Below are positions 43,692-51,990 of a stretch of 64,000 nucleotides of DNA, in pieces. The stretch's first letter is position 1. Each line of letters opens with the position of its first letter. Location: NCBI GenBank assembly GCA_016290775.1, contig JAEEVF010000002.1, positions 1 to 64,000 on the forward strand. The letters are read 5' to 3'. Origin of the DNA: Acetatifactor sp. Lineage in GTDB: Bacteria; Bacillota; Clostridia; Lachnospirales; Lachnospiraceae. Below the pieces are notes generated by a model. It saw nothing but the letters and a program-made list of their open reading frames with translations. It searched no databases and had not been told where the DNA came from. The position numbers and the translations under genes were made by a program.

Positions 43692-44153
43692 GTGTGTTTG
43701 TTAAATTCGCTTTATAATGAGGATGAGGCGGTGGCATGGTTTCTTGGAATTATAAATGCTTTTGGAATAATAATCGGATTCTTGGGAGAGCTGAGAGTAG
43801 CCTGTATAGTTTTTGGCATTTCTTTCATGGCGTTAACGATACGGAATTCTAAGATTACGTGGAAGTGGTTTGGGGCATTAAGCGATGGATTTAACGTTGG
43901 TGCGACGGTTGACCATAAGATTACTAGCGTTGTCATAACATTTATGATTATGATGGCTATTTATTTGGTGCTTGCCGTTAAAAAGGGAATGGTATGTGCT
44001 TTGCTTCCTGGCGCACAAAACATATTCTATTGGCTATGGGAAATTAGACGGCATCAAAGAAAAGATAAAACGGGCTTGCTGTTGTTGTATGTATTGGAAA
44101 TGATTGTTATTTTGGCATTGATTACAATTAAAGGATTGGAATCATGGAATTGA
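43692..44153 (+). CDS. hypothetical membrane protein, possibly frameshifted start
   Basis: A 153-residue frame with about four transmembrane helices and no recognised family. It would start at GTG 43692 without a ribosome site. A different frame starts at ATG 43661 (MKKRLRIIAICVFVKFAL) and ends at a TAA overlapping this frame; joined by a one-base shift they give a normal membrane-protein N-terminus. The gene is therefore either a full-length short protein or a frameshifted one. Notably AT-rich compared with neighbours. Confidence 0.55.
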   Translation: MCLLNSLYNEDEAVAWFLGIINAFGIIIGFLGELRVACIVFGISFMALTIRNSKITWKWFGALSDGFNVGATVDHKITSVVITFMIMMAIYLVLAVKKGMVCALLPGAQNIFYWLWEIRRHQRKDKTGLLLLYVLEMIVILALITIKGLESWN

Positions 44154-44193
44154 ATGTTAATATAATGGGACATGGTATGATGGAGGGGATGTT

Positions 44194-44709
44194 ATGAAGA
44201 AAAACAGAAAAATTATTTTATGTATTTCACTGAGTTGCGTTTTCATATTACTTGCGGCATTCTTCTACTGGTTCTTTTTTTATCCCTATCGCGTGCTTGG
44301 AGTTGAAAGCGACTCCAGATATTATTCGAATCACGTCGTGAGTAAGCTGACGGGAAGGGAAGAGAGTACTGCGGTTTTGGATCTGTTTGTAGGGATAGTT
44401 GTGAATGGAGAGCAGTATCATGCCATCGAGCCGGGGCGAGGCGTGGGGAAATATAATCTCTGTCCCGATCGCTATTCTGACAAAAAAAGGGAAGTTTTGC
44501 AGAAGTCAAGGAAATACAGTGAAGAGAAGTTTTTCGTTTTTGTCAGAGAAGACCTTGGCAAAAAGATTGGGGTCGTGGAAGAAAGCAGCTGGCAACTCCT
44601 GAAAGGCTTGGAGGTTTACTATTATACGCCATACCCAGACGGCAAAATATGCATCCTTAAGATGAAAGACGGCTACGGATACCAGTTTTTGGAACGCGAT
44701 CAACAATAG
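44194..44709 (+). CDS. hypothetical membrane-anchored protein
   Basis: A 171-residue protein with one N-terminal transmembrane anchor (about 8-30) and an extracytoplasmic-looking domain rich in Tyr, Lys and Glu. No family is recognised. The ATG has an AGGGGA site. AT-rich, in line with its upstream neighbour, suggesting joint acquisition. A terminator follows at 44781. Confidence 0.75.
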   Translation: MKKNRKIILCISLSCVFILLAAFFYWFFFYPYRVLGVESDSRYYSNHVVSKLTGREESTAVLDLFVGIVVNGEQYHAIEPGRGVGKYNLCPDRYSDKKREVLQKSRKYSEEKFFVFVREDLGKKIGVVEESSWQLLKGLEVYYYTPYPDGKICILKMKDGYGYQFLERDQQ

Positions 44710-44780
44710 GGGATTTTGAATTTGTGGGGCGGAGGATTGCTTGTTGTTTTGCTTGGGGCGGTTTGTTTTGTCTCGTTTTG

Positions 44781-44811
44781 AGGGTCAGTCGAGTGAGGCT
44801 GGCCCTTTTTT
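44781..44811 (+). terminator. Rho-independent terminator
   Basis: AGGGTCAG pairs with CTGGCCCT (44781-44788 and 44799-44806, one G-U) followed by six T. It ends transcription of the gene at 44194. Confidence 0.8.
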
Positions 44812-44833
44812 ATGAGATGTGATAGAATTATAA

Positions 44834-45013
44834 ATGGTGAAATGGTTGAGGGCTGCGCAACTTTTTTCTTTGGTTGCATGCAGTCCCATGCGGGATGGGA
44901 TTAACGCGCTTCCGATGATGGCGCGCAAGACGGAAGGCGCATATGACATGGACATCGAGCCCGATGACATTGAGGTTTCGGACACCGTGACGGTGGTTTG
45001 GGAGATCATATAA
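44834..45013 (+). pseudogene. SIMPL (DUF541) domain C-terminal remnant
   Basis: An open frame of 59 codons from ATG at 44834 to TAA at 45011-45013. The end reads AYDMDIEPDDIEVSDTVTVV followed by WEII, which resembles the C-terminal strand pair of SIMPL/DUF541 proteins (IEP...I.VS..VTVVWEI). The first ~20 codons do not fit, and a ribosome site is lacking. It is read as a relic left beside the two-component genes. A real small gene is not excluded. Confidence 0.4.
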
Positions 45014-45052
45014 ATAGTGTGCTAGATTATGGAACTAAGGGAGAAAAGGTTC

Positions 45053-45736
45053 ATGTACAAGATTCTTGTGGTGGATGATGAAGCTAAGATCACGGAGCTT
45101 CTTAAGATTTATCTGGAAATGCAGGGGATGGAGGTCCGCGTGGCGCAAAATGGTAAGGAAGCCCTGGAGGATTTTTCGGTGCACCCTGCGGACATGGTGA
45201 TCACGGATATCATGATGCCCGTGATGGATGGCTATGAATTCGTTGATAAGCTGCGCGGGAAGAGCAACGTGCCGGTGATGTTTTTGACGGCAAAGGGCGA
45301 CGTGCCTGACCGGATCCGAGGGCTGAACGCCGGCGCGGATGATTATCTTGTCAAGCCCTTCGATCCCATGGAGGCCGTGGCGCGGGTTTCGGCCACGCTT
45401 CGACGGGTGCACGGATATGATCTCGTGGCCGGTCAAAAGGAGCTGACCTGCGGCGATCTGAAGCTGGACCTTTCCGCAAAGCGTCTTTATAAGGCCGGGG
45501 AGCCTGTGGAACTGACGGCGCTGGAATATAAAATGCTGGTATATTTTATGGAGAATCAGGGGAGGGTCCTTACGAAGAATCAAATCTATGAGGCTGCCTG
45601 GGATCAGGATAAGTTCCCCGATGACAACAGCATCATGGTGGCGATCAGTAAGCTTCGTTCAAAGATTTCCAGTGGAGATCGGGATTACGTTACGACCATC
45701 CGTGGCCTTGGTTATCGCATGGAGGACAAGCAATGA
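45053..45736 (+). CDS. OmpR-type response regulator
   Basis: A 227-residue response regulator. Receiver domain: acidic pocket DDE at 8-10, phosphoacceptor Asp52 in MVITDIMMP, Thr79 and Lys81. The C-terminal winged-helix DNA-binding domain (about 130-225) is of OmpR/PhoB type, ending in SGDRDYVTTIRGLGYRM. A longer frame begins at 45029; the ATG at 45053 follows an AAGG-containing site and gives a standard N-terminus. Its stop overlaps the kinase start by four bases. It probably controls the ABC transporter genes just downstream, by analogy with peptide-sensing systems of Firmicutes. Confidence 0.93.
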   Translation: MYKILVVDDEAKITELLKIYLEMQGMEVRVAQNGKEALEDFSVHPADMVITDIMMPVMDGYEFVDKLRGKSNVPVMFLTAKGDVPDRIRGLNAGADDYLVKPFDPMEAVARVSATLRRVHGYDLVAGQKELTCGDLKLDLSAKRLYKAGEPVELTALEYKMLVYFMENQGRVLTKNQIYEAAWDQDKFPDDNSIMVAISKLRSKISSGDRDYVTTIRGLGYRMEDKQ

Positions 45737-46827
45737 AGGGTAAAGCGAAACGAAATCTGCAGGGATTCTTGGTCCGCCTGTTTGTCGGCGCGCTTGCACT
45801 TGTGTGGTTTATACTCTCGCTAAAGGATTTTATGCGCGGTGTCATGGCAGGCTACGGTTCCGGTGAGGAGAAGAACGTAACGATGAATGAAGGCTTGCTC
45901 TATATTATGACGGCCATTTTTGGAAGCCTTCTCATCATCGGTCTTTTCTTGCTCTTAAAAAGGTTTGTGTCCGATCCCGTAAAGAGGCTGTCTGCAAGCA
46001 TGGAGAAGGTCCGCGGCGGTGACCTTAGCGTTACGATGAAGGTGGCTGACCGGTTTGAGTTCGGAAAGATGGAAGAGAACTTTAACACCATGGTGATGGG
46101 GCTTCGCGAGGCAAAGGAGCTGCAAAGGGCAAATGAAGAGAAAAACCGAAAGCTCTATGCGGAGATTGCCCATGACCTGAAGACGCCCATGACCATGATC
46201 CTTGGGTACGCAAAGCTTCTTTCGCAGGGAGAAGTGACGCAGGAGGCCCAAAAGGAGTATCTGGGAACCATCGTTGAGCAGACGGAGCATGCAAACGCCC
46301 TTTTGGAGCAGATGCTGGAGTATGCAAAGCTTGGAAGCACGGAGTATCGGCTCGACGTAAAGGAAGGGGATCTTGCGGAGTGCCTTAGACAGGTGGCGGC
46401 TGAGAGCTATTACCGATTTGAAGAAAAGAAGATGGAGCTTGACGTGGAGATTCCCGATGAAGCAATCCTTAGCCAATTTGATGAAAGACAGATCAAGCGG
46501 ATTTTCTTTAATCTGATCGGAAACGTGATCACGCATAATCCGGAAGGGACTAAGGTGAAAATTGTGATGAAGCGTCCTGACGGCTTCATCGAAATCTGGG
46601 TGGCGGATGACGGACCTTTGATCGAAGAAGGGCTAAAGGATCAGCTGTTTGAGCCCTTCCATGCGGGAGAGGCTTCATATACCAGAAAAGGCGGAAGCGG
46701 TTTGGGGCTTTCCGTTGCAAAAAAGATCGCAAGGCTTCATGGCGGTGATCTGGAATACAGGGAACGGCTGGCGGAAGGATATAAAGGATTTGTGCTGACG
46801 CTTCCCTGCAAAGAATCGAAAATTTAA
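45733..46827 (+). CDS. sensor histidine kinase
   Basis: A 364-residue kinase with transmembrane helices at about 12-30 and 55-77, enclosing a short extracytoplasmic loop. HAMP domain 80-130, HisKA with the phospho-accepting His147 in EIAHDLKTPMT, then HATPase_c with FNLIGNVITHN (N box), WVADDGPL (G1) and GGSGLGLSVAKKIA (G2). The short sensor loop suggests signal detection within the membrane or through the adjacent ABC transporter, as in Bce-like systems. Start overlaps the regulator stop (ATGA). Confidence 0.93.
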   Translation: MKGKAKRNLQGFLVRLFVGALALVWFILSLKDFMRGVMAGYGSGEEKNVTMNEGLLYIMTAIFGSLLIIGLFLLLKRFVSDPVKRLSASMEKVRGGDLSVTMKVADRFEFGKMEENFNTMVMGLREAKELQRANEEKNRKLYAEIAHDLKTPMTMILGYAKLLSQGEVTQEAQKEYLGTIVEQTEHANALLEQMLEYAKLGSTEYRLDVKEGDLAECLRQVAAESYYRFEEKKMELDVEIPDEAILSQFDERQIKRIFFNLIGNVITHNPEGTKVKIVMKRPDGFIEIWVADDGPLIEEGLKDQLFEPFHAGEASYTRKGGSGLGLSVAKKIARLHGGDLEYRERLAEGYKGFVLTLPCKESKI

Positions 46828-46901
46828 GGTTACGTTAAGATTAACATAGAGCTCAGTAAAGATTTGCCATGTATCATACTCTCAAAAGGAGGTGCTGATA
46901 C

Positions 46902-47819
46902 ATGGCAGATTTTATTTTGGAAACAAAGGGATTAACGAAGAGATATAAATCCTTCACTGCAGTACAGGACATTAACATTCACGTCGAAAAGAACGACATC
47001 TACGGATTTGTGGGAAAGAACGGTGCAGGCAAGAGCACCTGCATGAAAATGATCTCGGGGCTGAGTCATCCGACGGCCGGAGAGATCTCCATGTTTGGCT
47101 TTAGCGGCACGGAAAGGGAGCTGAACAAGGCGGGCGCCTATGCCCGCGTCGGCGCACTGATCGAGTCGCCCGCGTTCTATCCCAATCTGTCCGGCTATGA
47201 CAATCTGGAACTGATCGCAAAGAGCATTGGCGGCATCACGAAGAAGGACATTGACGAAACGCTGGACGTCATCGGACTGACTCATGCCGCAAACCGCAAG
47301 ACGAAGGGATATTCTTTCGGAATGAAGCAGCGGCTTGGCATCGGCACGGCGCTGCTTTCACACCCTGAGTTTTTAATCTTGGACGAACCGATCAATGGCT
47401 TGGACCCGCAGGGCATCGCAGAGATCAGAAAGCTCATTCAATTCCTCGTCAGCGAGAAGAACATGAGTGTCATGATCTCATCCCACATTCTTGGAGAGCT
47501 TGAGAAAATCGCCAAGAACATCGGAATCATACACAAGGGAAGGCTCCTTAGCGAATTCAATAAAGAAAGCTTCTTAAAGGAACACGACAAAAGCATTCTG
47601 CTTGAAACACCGGATGCGAGTAAGGCAATGGCCTGCTTGCAGGAGCACCCGGGATGCACTTGCACCTTAAATGAGAAAGGGCAGCTCATCATTTCGGGTT
47701 GCCAGGCTCCGCTGGGTGCCCTGATCCGCGAGTTGATCTACCAGGACGTATATATCAACCGGATCGAGGAACAGCAGCTTTCTTTGGAACAATATTATTT
47801 CGAGTTGACAAATGATTGA
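46902..47819 (+). CDS. ABC transporter ATP-binding protein, BcrA-type
   Basis: A 305-residue ABC ATPase. Walker A GKNGAGKST near 37-45, signature SFGMKQRLGIGTALL, Walker B LILDEPINGLDPQG, plus a C-terminal ~80-residue extension of the type seen in bacitracin and lantibiotic transporters. With the permease it forms a peptide-antibiotic exporter or immunity pump. It follows the kinase gene by 74 bases with its own AAGGAGG site; the TAA-free gap may hold a promoter bound by the response regulator. Confidence 0.93.
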   Translation: MADFILETKGLTKRYKSFTAVQDINIHVEKNDIYGFVGKNGAGKSTCMKMISGLSHPTAGEISMFGFSGTERELNKAGAYARVGALIESPAFYPNLSGYDNLELIAKSIGGITKKDIDETLDVIGLTHAANRKTKGYSFGMKQRLGIGTALLSHPEFLILDEPINGLDPQGIAEIRKLIQFLVSEKNMSVMISSHILGELEKIAKNIGIIHKGRLLSEFNKESFLKEHDKSILLETPDASKAMACLQEHPGCTCTLNEKGQLIISGCQAPLGALIRELIYQDVYINRIEEQQLSLEQYYFELTND

Positions 47820-47833
47820 TGGAGGGATCAGAT

Positions 47834-48616
47834 ATGTTAGGAAAATTGATAAACGCGAACCTTTTTAGAATGAGACGCTCGGCGTCGACTTACATAGTGA
47901 TCGGTGCATTTGCGGCATTTATGGTCATGATTTTCTCGGTTATGCTTGGCTCACAGGCGATTTCCAGCGGGAATGCGGAATTTTCGGAGGTTTCCAGGAA
48001 TATTACCACGGAAGGGCTGTTTCAATATGTCATCGCCGGCGACGTGCTGTGTCTTTTCGTGGCGATCGGAACGGTCGTATTCATTCACGGCGAAAGCTCG
48101 AACGGGAATCTCAAGAATCTCTATGGCAAGGTTTCGAGGAAATATGCGCTTGTGTTATCCAAAACTGCAGTCATTCTGCCGCTGATCCTGATTTTTGTGG
48201 GAATCGGTCTTGCGGCTTCCATGATGGCAAGTCTGGTGTTTGCGCCGCATAGCATCAGCTTTGGCGGTCATGGATGGAGCGTTGTACGCTTTACGCTTAC
48301 ACATGTTCTTCTGCTGCTGGCTGCAGCGTCCCTGGCGGTCTGCGTGAACGTGATCACAAACAGTACGATGGTGACCTTGATCGCGAGCTTTTTGTTTTGC
48401 CAGTTTGGCATTGCCATCACGAGTACCCTTACGGAGCGTATCCACGCATTTTGCGATTTCACATTCTCGGATTATACGCTGCTTGGCAACATGTATGCGA
48501 TCACGCCAAGCTCCTCTGGACTGGAGTGCCTTCGCGCATCGGTCGTGGCGATCGTCATTATTGCGGCAACCACTCTCGTTGGTGCGTATTTCCTTGAACG
48601 CAGCGACGTGAAATGA
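47834..48616 (+). CDS. ABC-2 type permease
   Basis: A 260-residue permease with six transmembrane helices, as in ABC-2 family partners of BcrA-like ATPases. The frame opens at TTG 47816 inside the ATPase end, but the ATG at 47834 has a GGAGGG site at 47821-47826 and is preferred. It has the usual N-terminal KLINANLFRMRRS start and the conserved helical pattern of the lantibiotic ABC transporter permease group. Last gene of the two-component/ABC locus. Confidence 0.88.
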   Translation: MLGKLINANLFRMRRSASTYIVIGAFAAFMVMIFSVMLGSQAISSGNAEFSEVSRNITTEGLFQYVIAGDVLCLFVAIGTVVFIHGESSNGNLKNLYGKVSRKYALVLSKTAVILPLILIFVGIGLAASMMASLVFAPHSISFGGHGWSVVRFTLTHVLLLLAAASLAVCVNVITNSTMVTLIASFLFCQFGIAITSTLTERIHAFCDFTFSDYTLLGNMYAITPSSSGLECLRASVVAIVIIAATTLVGAYFLERSDVK

Positions 48617-48633
48617 GCCCTTACATTCGGTTT

Positions 48634-48675
48634 TGATTCGAACACGCGGTCTCCGCTTCGCTCCGGTCGCTGCAG
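48634..48675 (+). repeat. 42-bp direct repeat A, tRNA-derived
   Basis: Starts TGATTCGAACACGCGG and ends GGTCGCTGCAG. Identical, base for base, to 52227-52268. The first 15 bases also match the T-arm of tRNA-Pro (52414-52428, in plus-strand orientation). The remaining 48676-48880 sequence before the terminator holds no gene I can support. Confidence 0.95.
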
Positions 48676-48880
48676 ATCCGAAGAACTATAGGTCTTTTTA
48701 TGGAGCGTAAAGGTTCGTTTTCCCCTTTTATATCGTATGGAGTTGCGAAAATAGAGTGACGGCATAACGCGCTAAAACACACAAAATAAATACAATTCGT
48801 AGAAAGAATCAACTTTTTAACAAACGGAAACTGGAAACTTGGTCGGCCTATGATGAAACTCAACATAGTGATTGTATGAA

Positions 48881-48909
48881 AAAAGACCGCGTTTTGAACG
48901 CGGTCTTTT
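48881..48909. terminator. symmetrical terminator hairpin
   Basis: 13-bp perfect stem AAAAGACCGCGTT/AACGCGGTCTTTT with a TTG loop and A/T runs on both sides, so it can stop transcription from either direction, between the permease and the minus-strand accessory genes. Confidence 0.8.
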
Positions 48910-48961
48910 ACAGAATGATGCATGATAAGATAATGAAAGACAAAGTTGTGGTGATTTTCCT

Positions 48962-49348
48962 TTATACCATCTTTATCCCGTCAATTATGATTTCATCGTA
49001 ATTCATGTCTTCGAGTCTTATCGGGACAATCCAATTGCTTTTGCGCATGGTGGAAATGAATTCATCGGGCAATTTGATGTTATATTTCTTCACATAATAA
49101 GATAAATCTCCAGGCCAAAGCCATGTTCCGTCTGAGTAACTACTTGCAATGCCAGATGTTCCGTTGTCGGGATTTATGACATCATATGTTACGCCGGGGC
49201 TGACAATAAACTCGACTCCACTTTCTAGATACTGGCAGATTTTTGCATTTTCGTCAGGATTTCCTTTATAAATGAAATTATAAATAGAATCATCTGTTTC
49301 TCTGCCTTGCGACATTTCTTTATAATATCCCACCGTTTTTAGTTTCAT
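48962..49348 (-). CDS. hypothetical protein, candidate immunity protein
   Basis: A 128-residue soluble acidic protein of no recognised family, with SDGTWLWPGDLSYYVKKYNI and LPDEFISTMRKSNWIVP. Such short acidic proteins encoded right after a toxin-like gene are often immunity proteins, but no immunity family is identified. The frame starts at 49393, while the ATG at 49348 (with a GGAGG site about 12 bases away) overlaps the upstream stop by four bases, so it is coupled to the toxin-like gene. AT-rich. Confidence 0.7.
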   Translation of the reverse strand: MKLKTVGYYKEMSQGRETDDSIYNFIYKGNPDENAKICQYLESGVEFIVSPGVTYDVINPDNGTSGIASSYSDGTWLWPGDLSYYVKKYNIKLPDEFISTMRKSNWIVPIRLEDMNYDEIIIDGIKMV

Positions 49349-49851
49349 TTTTTTCTGCCTCCTTTTTTCCCTGCTGGGTAATAGTCTATCCAACGCCCTG
49401 AGTTCGTAAATTGGTTGGGCCCAATTACCATTTTTCCAGTTGGATAGATGTGTAACTTGTCGGAAGGAGCCCTTACAATGACGCCCAATTTGTTTGCTAG
49501 GTTTTGTGCAAAAGACCCAGATTCGCTTCCTGTCTCGCAGGACAATAGCCTAATCTTTCCGCTGGAATAGCCTTTGTCATGCTTTAAGAATTTTGCTAGT
49601 CGTCGTTGATCAAGAACTATTTCTTTTTCCACTAGTTGACCATTTTTTTGTTCTTTGCGGAAAACGGAAATGCTATTTTTTGAACCATGAACGGCTACAT
49701 CGGTATAACCAGGTTCTTTTTTGACTTTTAGAGCAACCTTTGCTAAGTCGGCACCATGACCGTTTCCGACTAGGCTGGAATCCGCCGTAACAACTCCGCT
49801 GCGCATGGCTCCTGCAGTAGAACCGAATCCGCCGTGAATGCCTGCTCCCAT
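49345..49851 (-). CDS. toxin-like protein with His/Cys protease-type core
   Basis: A 168-residue protein. A Gly-rich N-terminus (MGAGIHGGFGSTAGAM) is followed by a domain with DVAVHGSKNSISVF (His55), RRLAKFLKH, then KIRLLSCETGSES (Cys105), FAQNLANKLGV and VRAPSDKLHIYPTG. The order of a His-Gly turn, a helix and an SC strand-turn is like the cysteine protease domains of MARTX/C80 and CHAT-type folds found in polymorphic toxins. This is assignment by motif; activity is not demonstrated. Its start overlaps the DUF4417 stop by one base (TAATG) with a GGAGG site 9 bases before the ATG. It lacks any secretion domain, so it may be a detached toxin tip. Confidence 0.65.
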   Translation of the reverse strand: MGAGIHGGFGSTAGAMRSGVVTADSSLVGNGHGADLAKVALKVKKEPGYTDVAVHGSKNSISVFRKEQKNGQLVEKEIVLDQRRLAKFLKHDKGYSSGKIRLLSCETGSESGSFAQNLANKLGVIVRAPSDKLHIYPTGKMVIGPNQFTNSGRWIDYYPAGKKGGRKK

Positions 49852-50516
49852 TAGGAATGCACCTCCTTTCGACTTGTGGAAAATTCGCTGTCGAATTGGA
49901 TAATGGAGATGCCTCTGTTTTTTACTTCAAGAAAAACATCGTCAGGAGTTGCGCCATATACGATAATACAAGTTGGCTTAAGTCGTTTGATAATGGCCAA
50001 TAATCCTTGCTTGAAGTATTCGCGCTCCGTACGTATTTTTATGCATCCGTGTGAACCAATACAAATAGTCCCGCCAGGTGTGATACCATTGCAACAAAAA
50101 TCGTATGTGCGCTCGTCACCAGCCCTGACATTAGGCAAGACTGCCAGACCTTTAGTTTGCCACCAATGTCCTAAAGCTTTTCCGCGGTAAGTATTCCATT
50201 GTTGCATCACGAGCGGCATGTCGCGATAAATACTGAAATCTGGTGTGATAACGCCCCTGAATTTTTTTAACCGTGGTAGATATATTTCTGGTTTGTTCCA
50301 AACACGCTCAAATCCTCCATCATCTTCATAGAAGTGAACCCATTGATTGTAATCGTTGGTTTTCATGGCTTTTGAAAACGATATTAAACGATTGGGCATT
50401 GAAGATTCAGGTAATATAATGGGTATTTCAAGGATCCCATCATACTTGGCATTACGGACAAGAAATGAATGAAAAACATCTTTGCACCCAGTACGGGTGC
50501 CGTTGATTTTGGACAT
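49851..50516 (-). CDS. DUF4417 family protein
   Basis: A 221-residue protein matching DUF4417, a family found in phages and accessory regions of Firmicutes. Recognisable segments: LEIPIILPESSMP, YNQWVHFYEDD, FERVWNKPEIYLP, TPDFSIYRDMPLVMQQWNTY, DERTYDFCCNGI and IGSHGCIKI. Function unknown. The ATG has an AGGAGG-type site upstream. It overlaps the toxin-like gene at 49851 and thus heads a three-gene accessory operon. Confidence 0.85.
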   Translation of the reverse strand: MSKINGTRTGCKDVFHSFLVRNAKYDGILEIPIILPESSMPNRLISFSKAMKTNDYNQWVHFYEDDGGFERVWNKPEIYLPRLKKFRGVITPDFSIYRDMPLVMQQWNTYRGKALGHWWQTKGLAVLPNVRAGDERTYDFCCNGITPGGTICIGSHGCIKIRTEREYFKQGLLAIIKRLKPTCIIVYGATPDDVFLEVKNRGISIIQFDSEFSTSRKEVHS

Positions 50517-50586
50517 GACAATCCCCTCCTTTATGAAAAAAATCTCTTTTTAGGATGAAATACATAGTATTTGTCCTCCTTTTTTG

Positions 50587-50746
50587 TTGATTTTTTTCTC
50601 CGGATGTGGGATAATGTTCATGCAAGTAAACACGGATGCCAACATCCGGAGAATAACACCTTGATGATTGTTACCAGCAATTGTCAAGGTGTTTTTCGTT
50701 ATTCGGTTTTAATGAGTTGCAGACCCTCAATTGGCATCACCTCCCT
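50587..50746 (+). ncRNA. small RNA locus, possible type I toxin-antitoxin relic
   Basis: Plus strand: TTGATT at 50587-50592, 17-base spacer, GATAAT at 50610-50615, then a CGGATG/CATCCG hairpin and a terminator (CACCTTGA at 50657-50664 with TCAAGGTG at 50684-50691 and five T) give a short RNA of about 75 bases. Minus strand: an AGGGAGGTG ribosome site at 50739-50746 precedes tiny reading frames of 12 codons (ATG 50737) or 19 codons (TTG in the next frame) whose 3' end overlaps that RNA. Two converging short transcripts with overlapping ends recall type I toxin-antitoxin loci; a functional membrane toxin is not present, so a decayed locus is likeliest. The rest of 50517-50814 holds nothing else. 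Confidence 0.4.
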
Positions 50747-50814
50747 TGACCACTGGACATAATGTGATTAACGCGACATAAGGCCAATGCATCGAGATAT
50801 ATAAATACTGTCTG

Positions 50815-51900
50815 CTAGTTTAATATGTCTAGCAGATCAGAATAGCGAAAGATACGATTTCTCTGTTTGCCGTTTGTGTATAAAATCCTATTATCCACTA
50901 AAATGCCGAGTAAACGATTGATGCTGGTCATGGGGAGATGTGTCTCGGCCGCCAGTTGTTTGGCGGTGGTTATGGGATATTTATACAATGCATTGATGAT
51001 CGGTATGATATGTGATGATTTTGCAAATTCACATGCCGCCGCCAGATGCTTTTCATACAACTTATTTATCTCCGAAACGATTCGGATGTGCTTGTCACAT
51101 TGCCGTGCAACTGTTGCAAGAAAGAATTTTATCCACGCATTCCAGTCATTTCTTTCTCGCGTGCCGTTAAGCAAAGTGTAATATTTTAGCTTGTCATGTT
51201 CTAAGGCCTCACTTACAAAGAAGCAAGGGAGTTCGATTTGTTTCGCATAGAATAAGTATAGTGGTATTAGCATTCTTCCTACACGACCGTTTCCATCCAT
51301 GAACGGGTGGATCGACTCAAACTGAGCATGGATGATAGCGGCGCGCACTAAAGGACGATAGGTGTCTGAAGGATTGTTGATATAAGAAATCAGGTTATCC
51401 ATCAGGGATTGAACATTTTCGGGCGCAGGTGGTATAAATGTAATTGCGTGTGAACTGTCATTTTTTCCAATATAGTTTTGCTCTGTGCGGTACTGGCCGA
51501 CAAGCTGTGGCTTGCGTTCAACGCCGTCCATGAGGATGGCGTGGGTTTCGTGGAAAAACTCGTTTGAAAATTGCTCTCGCGTAAGTATTTTGACGCCCAT
51601 GTTAGAGGCGTGGAAGTAGTTGCGGATTTCAATTAGGTTTTGATCAGCACTGCTTGGAGAGGCTTGGTCTATCAACACTCCATCCAGAGTGGCTTGAGTC
51701 CCTTCTATTTTGGAAGATGCCAAAGCTTCCTTCTGTTGTAGAGTAGGCAAGAACCAAGCACTATTTACTTTACTGTCAGAAATCTTTTCCTTGTACACTT
51801 CAAGCTTTGCGGTTGCGTCAATGAGTTCGTCCAGAAAAGCAGAGTAGTCGATCATACTATTGCTAAGCGGGAGTAGTGGAGCGACATAAGAATTCTTCAT
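50815..51900 (-). CDS. Fic family protein with winged-helix tail
   Basis: A 361-residue Fic protein, predicted to transfer AMP or another group to a protein target. The catalytic motif HPFMDGNGRVGR begins at His198. The N-terminal region carries the auto-inhibitory motif SSKIEG (S/TxxxE[G/N], Ser62 and Glu66), as in class II Fic proteins. The last ~65 residues form a winged helix (TAKQLAAETHLPMTSINRLLG), suggesting autoregulation. A promoter and inverted boxes lie upstream at 51947-51990. An AAGGAGAAC site precedes the ATG. The segment is AT-rich and the gene is likely accessory. Confidence 0.93.
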   Translation of the reverse strand: MKNSYVAPLLPLSNSMIDYSAFLDELIDATAKLEVYKEKISDSKVNSAWFLPTLQQKEALASSKIEGTQATLDGVLIDQASPSSADQNLIEIRNYFHASNMGVKILTREQFSNEFFHETHAILMDGVERKPQLVGQYRTEQNYIGKNDSSHAITFIPPAPENVQSLMDNLISYINNPSDTYRPLVRAAIIHAQFESIHPFMDGNGRVGRMLIPLYLFYAKQIELPCFFVSEALEHDKLKYYTLLNGTRERNDWNAWIKFFLATVARQCDKHIRIVSEINKLYEKHLAAACEFAKSSHIIPIINALYKYPITTAKQLAAETHLPMTSINRLLGILVDNRILYTNGKQRNRIFRYSDLLDILN

Positions 51901-51946
51901 GACAGTTCTCCTTCCAATTTATGGACTATTTGGTTTTTACACTACA

Positions 51947-51975
51947 ATAATATCATAATTAGAACCATATGTCAA
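51947..51975 (-). promoter_or_regulatory. promoter for Fic gene
   Basis: On the minus strand TTGACA (51970-51975), 17-base spacer and TATTAT (51947-51952). Around it are repeated TGGTTTTTA boxes (51931-51939 and 51982-51990) and an AGAACCAT box (51961-51968), which could be operators for the winged-helix tail of the Fic protein. Confidence 0.65.
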
Positions 51976-51990
51976 TAAAAATGGTTTTTA

